A stretch of DNA of 64,000 nt from the NCBI GenBank assembly GCA_009760855.2, contig WPIO01000003.1, forward strand, positions 9,999,501-10,063,500. Reading direction: 5' to 3'. The translations under genes and the position numbers were made by a program. Below the pieces are notes generated by a model. The model saw nothing but the letters and a program-made list of their open reading frames with translations. It was not told the DNA's origin and made no database searches. This stretch comes from Cristatella mucedo (taxonomy: Eukaryota; Bryozoa; Phylactolaemata; Cristatellidae). Positions 55,796 through 64,000 of this stretch are shown here, in pieces. Numbering within the stretch: the first letter of the stretch is position 1; the number at the start of each line of letters is the position of its first letter.

Positions 55796-55904
55796 TATTT
55801 GCCGAATATTGATTTTAAGTTTGGCGGAATATTTATTTAAGGCCCGAATATTGATTTAAGTTCGGCGGAGTAAGGAGATAAGTTGAGGTAGTGAAGAGCA
55901 AGGA

Positions 55905-56200
55905 AGTAACATCTCAAGACGGCTGGAAAGGATGTGCCATAGTCAGCAGCATGAGAGAGATGTCGTGGCGTAAGAATTGTTGAAGTGAGTTCCACAATCT
56001 AGGACCTGCATAGCAAAAGTTTCTGTCTTCAACGGCCTTTAAGCAGAAGAATGGAACGGCTAATGTATTGCCCACAGAGGAGGTACGTGGAGGCTGAAAG
56101 TGGTGCAGCAGATCAGCTAGGTATGAAGAAGTCAAGCAGTGGCGGGCCTTGTGGGGTCAGCGTACGAACTTTGCTCTGTACCCGTTGATCAACCGGAATC
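55905..56200 (-). mobile_element. LINE C-terminal fragment, TACATT-tailed family
   Basis: The minus strand encodes SSYLADLLHHFQPPRTSSVG and AGPRLWNSLQQFLRHDISL, the same LINE C-terminal region as 46050-46270. Confidence 0.72.
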
Positions 56201-56990
56201 TGTCCAAGCTCTTCCAGCAAAGTACTGTAACCTTGAATCTATCGAGATTCTGTCTTCAGCTACTATGCGTCAATAGCATAAACTTGCTAGTGGCTGATAT
56301 CTCGAAACCCTCATAAAATGACGGTGCTTAAAGCAAAGTTAAGACCCTCCATCCTGGTCCTCACAACATTTGCTTCCTCTATTTGCTTCGTCCATTTGCA
56401 TAGCTCTTCGTGTTCTTATGCGTGCTGCATTAGTGCATGTTATTACCGCAGATCAGCTTATACTTTCAAATCGCGAGGAGTCATGTAAAACACAAGCTTT
56501 GCTTTGGAATGCTGCCATAAGTGTATGATGCCCTAGCTGGTGAGTCCACCTTACTGATGGGCAATGTTGCAGTTCTTTCTTCATCTGAAAAAATCTGTAT
56601 CAGATGAAAAAATAAAAAGCATTTCCAATTGCGAAAGAAAATCGTTCTCGGGATTCTGTAGTCTCTCGTTGTTGTTGAATTTTATGAAAATCGCCGGTTC
56701 CGTGTGCTTCAACTGTGCGAAGTTTATTGGCTTTTGGTGTTTTGAGGTTGGTTCGAGGCGCAGCTTTACGACTTGAGTAAGAAGCCGTGTCTCTGATCTT
56801 TTTCTTAATGGGCTAGTTCGATTGCAAGGCAATCTGACATCATGATCTGAAGCCAGATATAATAACACAATGAATTTTTCAGGCCGGCTCATTTCTGAAA
56901 TTTTCGAAATAGTTTCGCACCATTTGATAATAGGCTAACCCAAGTTCTAGCAATGCCCCAGGTGGAAGATTCGGAGGCAACAACTATGTT
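56201..56990. other. Intergenic, no gene recognised
   Basis: Short frames on both strands (56564-56776 plus, 56581-56892 minus) show no domain or convincing splice sites. Confidence 0.35.
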
Positions 56991-57250
56991 CAAGAATAAG
57001 TGGATTTTTGTATGGCACCCTAAAATTACTTGATCTCTATCCAGGCGCTTTACAGATCGCTGCCAGAAACGCAATAATAACTAAGGATTAATGACGTGCA
57101 TGGTAAGCAAATATCATGTTTAGACTAGCATGCAAAAGCAGACAATAAGGCGATTAAGGTCACCGGTTATTAGGGCTCATGGTTAGTCGCATACAGTGAA
57201 TCATGCACATGCAAGCACGCAAAGCGGAGAGGAATAGTTTTTTTCTTGGA
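56990..57250 (-). mobile_element. CR1/L2-like LINE 3' end, degraded
   Basis: The end TTGATCTCTATCCAGGCGCT on the plus strand and the following GCATGCAAAAGC/AGCACGCAAAGC stretch resemble the family's 3' UTR in minus orientation. Confidence 0.45.
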
Positions 57251-57447
57251 CGTGAAAGCAGCTAAGCAGAACAGACCCGTCTTTATCTCAGACTTAAATG
57301 ATGCAAACATGTGATCGAAACTGGAATCGAGTTCCAGACTGTACACGAACTGAAGGTCTAATCAGCAAAGTATTTTTACTTAGTGCCAGGAGCGGCGACC
57401 CGACAGCAGGCCGATGAGCAGTTGATTGGAGAAGCCAGGAGATCCCA

Positions 57448-57723
57448 ATGGTCGCCGGTGCAAGCGAGTGGAGCGACGTGCGAGCTACAATTACCCCAAT
57501 CGCAGCCAATTCGCTGTTTGAAGCGGAGCGAGCGAAGCTCAGACAGATGTTTCGCGGTGTGGGAGCGGCATTGTTGTCGACAGACCAGGCGCGAGTTGCC
57601 GAGTTTTGCACTGGTTTTTCCGACGATTATTGTTTCTGCCATCTGCTGGGCCAATCGGCGTGCCCTTGCAGGACTCATTTTGTTACAGAGACGGGGCTTC
57701 TTGGCAGTTACGTGCTCAACTAG
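57448..57723 (+). CDS. Open frame in a GC-rich segment, unidentified
   Basis: A 91-codon frame from ATG to TAG encodes AANSLFEAERAKLRQMFRGV and GFSDDYCFCHLLGQSACPCR. The segment (57380-57720) is GC-rich within AT-rich flanks. Two minus-strand frames through it are also open, so chance cannot be excluded. No poly(A) signal or homologue is known to me. Confidence 0.25.
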   Translation: MVAGASEWSDVRATITPIAANSLFEAERAKLRQMFRGVGAALLSTDQARVAEFCTGFSDDYCFCHLLGQSACPCRTHFVTETGLLGSYVLN

Positions 57724-58074
57724 GTAGCCCCGTTCACCTAATCCAGAGCGGTTTGGAAAATAGCCGAGCAGGTTTTAAGCAGAGCTGAAAGAAACGGCTG
57801 AAATAGAGGGCTTTTTATAGCTACTGAGCCGCTTTAACACAATGCTGAGATTTTTAAATTACCGACCACGTGGAGGTAATCAATTGGTGCTAATTCTTGC
57901 AAAAATATGAAGGCAATTAACGCAACATGCGCGAAGTAAAAAGACGACCGTGTGGATCGGGAGCTAACCGGTTCTAGTTTAAAAAGGACAACTTCTGCCG
58001 AGTACGAATTATAAGATTGAAAAGTTGTTCTTGTACCTATCCATTAAGATTTGCCATCCAGTTGTGCTAGCCCT

Positions 58075-58240
58075 GGGTCTTGGCCCAGGAAGAACGGTGC
58101 TCGCTCTTCACGACTCAGGTCAGGGGTTCAAGTCCTGCAGTGAGCGATTCTTTATTGCTTAATGCAGTTGATATTAATAGCAGTCAAGGCTCTTCTGCCG
58201 CTATGCAAGTAAGACTGTTGAATCAGCTAACCTCTTTTAA
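58075..58240 (+). mobile_element. tRNA-derived SINE family 1
   Basis: Plus-strand copy: ACGACTCAGGTCAGGGGTTC (B-box part), TTTATTGCTTAATGC, AAGGCTCTTCTGCCGCTATG and GTTGAATCAGCTAAC. Confidence 0.74.
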
Positions 58241-59044
58241 ATGGAGAGGCTGATGTCCTAGCCTCGAACTAAGTTCTACAGGTCTAGTGCTTACGCTGGC
58301 CTAAAGTTAAGCCAACCTTTATTTATTGAGCAAGCGACGACATATAGCACGCGTGTAAGTACCGTGTGTTTAGCTATTTGAATTGTCTCTTACGTTGAAC
58401 AATATTCATGGACTATTTATTTATGATGAAGTTTAAACCCTTGCAGTAAAGCAGAAATGCGCATTAAACTCAGCAAGTAGCTTTCAAAGTGTAAGGCCGC
58501 TGTTAACTGCAAGATGATCGACGCCATCGATACACTTCTCCAGTGCGACGAAACCATTAATCCCAACATCGAGCATTCTGTTCCCACAGCGTTCTATTTC
58601 ACGTGGTCTTTTCCAAGTTGAAGCCCGGAGGAACGAAACCCTAAAATGAGAACACCTTCGCGCTCATTTTAAGTGAGGACTCGAGAAGCTTGTAACAGCA
58701 TTTCTTAGAATTTTGTGAAAAATCTATTACCAATAGGAGCCCAGGCGAAACAGCTGACAATGTGGGAGTATCTTGTACTTTTCTCTCTGGAGTGTTTAGA
58801 AAGATTAGGAGTGCACTTAATTAGAAAATATTTGTATATCTCTAATCAAAACTCCCTATTTACCTCAAAAGCTCATTAAAAGTCGTTTGTTTTGCTTATT
58901 GTTCACTATTCAAAGAAAGTAACGCAGGTTTCAGCTTTAGAAATGTCACAACAACAGAGCGGAATCTACGCGGTGTCATGACCTAGAAGGTGGCTTTGAC
59001 ACCATTTTTAAAATGATTACAAAAGTTCCGTGTTACCTTTGTAG

Positions 59045-59154
59045 GAAAGTTCCTGGCTCCGTCTACGGTTACAGTAAGCGAAGCATCAAATCTATTCATG
59101 AAACGCAGATATCCTTCCTGGAGGATACTATTTTGAGCATAAATATCAACACGG
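59045..59154 (+). CDS. Probable exon of an unidentified plus-strand gene
   Basis: After TTACCTTTGTAG one frame is open for 110 bases to a consensus GTAAGT: KVPGSVYGYSKRSIKSIHET and QISFLEDTILSININT. Entry is in phase 2 and exit in phase 1. A candidate next exon at 59294-59352 (YKKLSETLFSDVPKTYTY, then TAG) fits the phase. A weak candidate before it is 58519-58608 (MIDAIDTLLQCDETINPNIE). I do not recognise the protein. Confidence 0.4.
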
Positions 59155-59293
59155 GTAAGTGGCTAGGTATCCATGCACATCGTTGATACAAATAAGTCTT
59201 TAAAATGGATCTGCTGTAAAAGTTCTAAGTGCATAAGTTACGGAGTAATTGCTATCACTTTCTACTGAGTTCTCATTTAAGCAGGTGCCTAAG

Positions 59294-59352
59294 GCTACAA
59301 GAAGCTATCTGAGACTCTATTTTCTGACGTACCAAAAACCTACACTTACTAG
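59294..59352 (+). CDS. Possible terminal exon following 59045-59154
   Basis: The acceptor CCTAAG lies after a pyrimidine-rich stretch. It encodes YKKLSETLFSDVPKTYTY and a TAG stop. Support is phase compatibility only. Confidence 0.25.
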
Positions 59353-60757
59353 CTTCGGACCCATTGCTGGAGTACGCTCTGAAATTCCGAACCAGTTGAT
59401 TACGTCAGGCCCTAGCTCCAGCGGAGCAGGCTGCATCTAATAACAGTGGCCGTGCATTTAACTCCCGAAGCTGAGACATTTTTTGTTCTTTCCTGTTCTC
59501 ATGACGATATACCGTGCAGCATTGTGGAATACGCTATTTAGATCAGGCTGTCGGTGCAGCCACAATTACAAACGTGTAATGCAAAAGCCGATGAGAGATT
59601 GGTGAAATATTGTGTGGGCCATAGCTGGGGGAGAAGAGGCGGCATCTAGAGTGAGTGTTGACTTGCTAGGTTTAGAGTTCCATATAGATTAATGCGATCG
59701 CAAAGATTTTCTATGCTAGCCGAAGGAAGGCGTGGAAACGCTGCTGCTAGGGTGAAGCAGTGCAGGCTGATAATTGTACTCCAGCGGTTGCTACTGCTGC
59801 TGCATTACGGCTGACAGCTGTACTACTGCTGCTGCTGCTGCTGCTTCTGCGTGTTCCATGCGACGTGTGCTTGGCCAACACATGTCAAGCTTTAATTGAC
59901 CTCCAGTTGTTGCATCTTTTCTAAACCTCCCCTAATAAGGAGGGAGAGGAATTTGCTCATACGCTCAGGTCTGCTTAATAGCCCAACTTAATAGCACCGA
60001 AAGCAGCCATGTGCTGTGCACACCACCGGTGCTGTGTTCCCACTTATCTCGCCTTTTCGAGCAGGTCAAGCAAGCAATGTATGACCAATCTGACGAGACT
60101 TCAGATTGCTATTGTTGATGCGACGTCGAAGCCGCATCTCGAATAACATTTTGAAGTCATCCTGAGTCAGTCGTCACTGTCAAAGTTTAGATGGCCTGCT
60201 GCCGCACTAGCTGGAATCAGAAACCCTAGGAGACAGCAGGCGATTAGGCAAGAAAAAGAACCATACTTCCTTTGCAGCATATTTAAAGTGCCCAGAAAGA
60301 GAACTGTAAAGGACTGTTAACTGAAAGAATGTAGCTGCAAATCTGCTGTCGTTGACGTGAAGGTCGTGCTTACATCAGGCATCCTGTGCGTTTGGCCCTC
60401 GAGCCAAATATCCTGTCGACGCCGAGCGTAATAAGAGCTTGGGCTAACCTTAGAGCACTTGGAACATACCAAGGCATCGTGAACCAGTAACTGGTGGCAT
60501 CGTCCGTGGTCATCATTAGCAAAGCTGTTGATGACGGTACGATAGTATGAAATTGATCACTAGCGACACGTTAGTCTGCCTACCCGCTGTCCTCTACCAT
60601 CACATCCCCCACCTCCATCCGAGACAGTGCTTTCACGAGCAGGTTCGTGACCAACGGCTCATCTCTGCTGTGCAGGACCGCGCAGCGCTTCTCCGCGAGC
60701 TGAGCTAGTTTTGAGGCAAGACAAATTTAATTTCTTGGTATTAATTCGAAGGTACTG
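59353..60757. other. Intergenic, no gene recognised
   Basis: A (CTG)n run lies at 59826-59844. I saw no protein-like exon, RNA gene or repeat family member. Confidence 0.35.
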
Positions 60758-61060
60758 GTGAAGTTGCTATCACTTCAACAAAACCTGATCGACCGCCCAG
60801 GGGCGCGCAAGCACCCGGGCGGCAGCGGCGCGCCACGCCCATCGCAACACAACGTCTTCCGGCGCGCTGCTAACCAATTGGCGTGCCGCTGCCAGTTCAT
60901 CGGTCGTGGATTCTGCGCAGAGGCAGCGCACCCGGCGGCCCGCAGTGCCAAGCCGGACAGCGCCAGCTCAGGTGCGATGGGCGCGATGGAGACGGCTGCG
61001 CTACTCGTGTTGACAATGCGTGTTGCTGGGAAGGATTACTTTGGAAAAGTTGTATGAATT
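60758..61060 (+). other. GC-rich island with overlapping open frames
   Basis: The stretch has many CpG sites (GGCGCGC, GGCGCGCC) and is open in two plus-strand frames (60758-61057 and 60883-61107). Neither has a domain I know. It could be the CpG-rich start of a gene or a compositional artefact. Confidence 0.3.
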
Positions 61061-61479
61061 GGTTCAAAGATTGCGGTGACTCGGTGCTTCATCAGCGGCG
61101 AAACTAGCACCAGCAGCGCCCCTTGGCTCGACTGGACCGACCGGCTTGCAGGCTGGAACTGTACTCGAATGCGGACAGTTTGCATAGGAAGACGAGGTAT
61201 GTAGCTCCGCAAAACTAGTTTGTGTCAATGAAATCGGTGAGCTTTCGTGCATGCATTCATATAGCCCGCCGCTCCATTAAGTAGCTTAATGTGCATTGAA
61301 TTGCTGGTGCCCAAATTTGATTAGGCTTTGAGAGTTTACATCCGAGATTTGTCAACGATTGTTGCACCTTCTTAAATGATGTCTAGACACCTTCCATGAA
61401 TCAACTGTAGAGGGGCGTCTGGATGAATCCGATTTAAGAGCTACACCTGGAATGTTGTATTGCCTGTAGCAATTCATAT

Positions 61480-61746
61480 GCAACGACATTATCTTACCAT
61501 CTTACAATGCAGACTCTGGCACCAGTCCGAACGTCGTGAGCTACTAATTTCATGCTGGTTATTTCCCTCAACCTACTGCCCTCTTAATCAGGCACCCTTT
61601 CACTTTTTCTGCATTTCATGAGCAGCTACGTTCGGGCTACGGTGCTCGGAGCCCAACGCTGCTCGAGCTTTGAGATCGCTTTTAACAACTCTCCTGCATA
61701 ACATTCACTCTTTATTTGTGTCTTAAAGACTTAGATATGTGTGCAT

Positions 61747-61788
<42 letters not shown>

Positions 61789-61790
61789 AT
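61480..61790 (+). mobile_element. LINE 3' fragment ending in an (AT)n repeat
   Basis: CATATGCAACGACATTATCT through CTCCTGCATAACATTCACTC resembles the TACATT-tailed LINE family. An AT run at 61750-61785 replaces the tail, and 61790-61815 is the start of a minus-strand copy of the same terminus. Confidence 0.5.
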
Positions 61791-61819
61791 CTCCGTCTGT
61801 AACTCTACAAGGCCTCGGC

Positions 61820-63370
61820 AATATATAGCTGCAAACTGCCAGTCAACCCACTAGATAATGCAGGCGACCTTTTGCCACTGCAGGTGAGGCTACTACTGCA
61901 AACATAAAGACTGACTCTTTACTGTAGTTGCTGTTAAATGAGTCACGTTGCATGGATGTCCACATACTTTGCACACCGGTGATATCAAGCTAGAGCTGTG
62001 TCTGAGCAAACTGGTGCAAAGGAACAGATTTCGGCCAGCAAGCCGGCAGTATCTACTACAAACATCGGTGGTCTTGTGGTATCTAGGATCGTGTACGATT
62101 GTGCTCGTGCTGGCTCTATCGAGAGCAGTGGCGTTCTGGTTTCTGGAATAATGCACTTGTTGTGCAAGTGAGCCCGATTGAGCAAACATACACGCATGCG
62201 CTTGCATTCGTAACAAGTAGTTGCTTGTACTCGGCTGCTGGGCATAGTGTGGCTGCCTGCCGCCTCTTGCTAGGTCTTGCTCGAGCTAGCCCATCACCAA
62301 GACGGAATAGTTCTTGGCTTTAGCCCATCAACTAGCAAGAGTTGTACAAAACCTTTGTACCGATAATAATAGGCAACAATGAAAACCTTTAGCCAGCTAC
62401 GGTACTATACTGTGCCGTATTGTATTGTAAAGTGAATGAATTCGTTCATGCTTATCGTAAGCCTTGGCTAGCAGCTGGTCAGTTGTCGCGGCTGGATGCT
62501 CACAAATGGCTAAAGTGAATCAGCGAATTGAGTGAGCCTAGCAGGACCCGGTGAAGCGGGGCCATAGCCGGGTGCTTGGCCATAGCAAAGCCCGGCATGC
62601 TTTCAGCCAGCGTGCAGTTGATGGCAATGAAGCCGTAAAATGAGTACGCTTCGTTCCGCTTGCTGCTTCAAAGCGGGCAAATGGTTCTTAATGGACCGAT
62701 TAGACCCGCTCGATTAACCGCGATTAGACACTTTATTGATCTGTTATCATTTTTTGTACATCGTACCAGCTGTATTTATATAGATCCTTTAACGTCTTTC
62801 TTGATAAGTTGTCACTACTTCCAAGAGTGCTGCTTCATGTTAGTTGCTTATCAATCGCACGGTTGTATTCGCCGCCGTTGACCTGCCTGCCATGAACCTG
62901 TTTACAAGTGGAGATGTCTAGTAAATGATGCGGAAATCAGCAGAGTCCGCGCACAAGGTCGGGCGTGCTGCTTCGCTGGCAACGAATCCAACCCATTCTC
63001 CCTCCCAACGCTGTCGGTCTCACTGCACCTGCAATGGATCTAGAACGATCACATATTCCGTAGTAAGATGCCCTACAAGATCGCTAGACATCCAGCAATG
63101 GGAGCATTCGTCAATTAACCAGTCAGCAAGGTCTCACCACCCATACGGACACTTCAGCTTACTCTAGCATCAATCGATCCCTACCAGCAATAGAATCACC
63201 AGGCTCACCCCTTCCATAGGATTCGAGCCCCACTCGGCTAGCAATAGATCCAACAGCATCGCATCACACTCCGTTAGGCCTGTTCTCCAAGCAAGGTAGC
63301 CATCGCAATCGCCCAAAACTATAGTATCCAGCCAGTACGTGGTTCAGCAGGGCCACACCGCACCCCCATC
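61820..63370. other. Intergenic, no gene recognised
   Basis: Several frames of 60-107 codons (61893-62216 minus, 62660-62881 plus, 62925-63167 plus) lack domains and splice support. Confidence 0.35.
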
Positions 63371-63374
63371 CAAT

Positions 63375-63456
63375 GAAAATGTAAAGCGCCTAGAAAGAGA
63401 TTAAGTTCTCTGAGGACGCTTTATCAAGTGCATTATTATTATTATTATTATTATGA
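63375..63456 (+). mobile_element. CR1/L2-like LINE 3' terminus
   Basis: AAAGCGCCTAGAAAGAGATT through GCTTTATCAAGTGC with an ATT-repeat tail, plus strand. Only the last 60 bases and the tail are recognisable, so it is a very short insertion or part of an unrecognised unit upstream. Confidence 0.75.
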
Positions 63457-64000
63457 AGACACTTTACTTGTCATGCATGGACCTAGTACACTTGCCAGAC
63501 ATCCTATCTGGCGTACCTCAGTAGTAAGGGATTCAGCAGCATCACCAAATCGTGGGCTTTTTAGCACGAGATTTGGCAGCATTGACTAGTCGTGTGACTT
63601 GCAGCCCCGAGTCGTAGTAGCTCGACGGGGTGAGCAGCTGAGAGCAGGTGCTTGTCCGGCTTTAGTGTATCCCGCTTCAAGTGCTACCTAAGGCTCTTGT
63701 CGAGCCTGCTTCCAGCCGTGCTGCGGCTTGTCCATTCCATGACCACGACTTTGGCTAGTCTGCTAGCGATCCAGGTGAATTGGGAAATGACGGCAAATTT
63801 ATTTTGAAGGCCATAAGCTCGAGTCAGCTTCGGACTTCGGCTGAGACGGTGCCGTCAGCGAGCAATAAACAGCGAGCAATAAATAGCTCGAGTGACAGGC
63901 ACATGCAGAGAGGCAGAAGATGCAGCTGCCGGCACGACCGGCAGTGCGTCATCTCCCAGCTTGGCCGCAAGATCAGGCGAGGCGCTCGAGGAAGCAGCAG

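Overview
The window is nuclear DNA from a eukaryote, most likely an invertebrate animal. Coding sequence is split into short exons with GT-AG introns, there are many long dinucleotide microsatellites, and the introns carry decayed LINE reverse-transcriptase fragments, tRNA-derived SINEs, a Tc1-type transposase remnant and a foldback MITE. No operon, phage, plasmid or CRISPR structure is present. The lineage cannot be fixed from the sequence alone: the LINE type (CR1/L2-like, with an ATT-repeat tail) and the FANCI protein fit an early-branching or marine invertebrate.

The main gene is FANCI (Fanconi anaemia group I protein), on the minus strand from the start codon at 54741 to the stop at 10771. 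Thirty exons can be joined. Every junction keeps phase, no frame is broken, and the 4,320-base CDS predicts 1,439 residues (the human protein has 1,328). Homology can be followed from the N-terminus to the basic C-terminal tail. The mono-ubiquitination lysine (K542 here, K523 in human) and the ATR-type S/TQ cluster after it are present, so the FANCI-FANCD2 interstrand-crosslink repair pathway is expected to work in this animal. The upstream region has an ETS-type CCGGAAGTG site and an E2F-like site; an AATAAA follows the stop.

Left of FANCI (about 600-5750), also on the minus strand, is the 3' part of a second multi-exon gene. Eight phase-compatible exons end in an acidic C-terminus and a poly(A) signal. 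I do not recognise the protein. Between the two genes (5.8-10.7 kb) lie repeats, a GC-rich segment with a direct repeat, and a LINE fragment. An intron of the second gene holds an anomalous GC-rich segment beside degenerate CCCTAAA-type telomere-like repeats.

Right of FANCI (55-64 kb) there are SINE and LINE pieces, two GC-rich segments with short open frames, and a probable plus-strand exon at 59045-59154. No complete gene could be built there.

I saw no evidence of a new multi-gene system. The most unusual features are a (GA)n microsatellite that forms the splice donor of FANCI exon 17, a possible 45- or 63-base in-frame intron inside FANCI exon 25, a 26-bp hairpin just upstream of exon 14, a two-copy foldback MITE, two tRNA-SINE families, and two apparently identical LINE 3' ends 17 kb apart in introns of the same gene.
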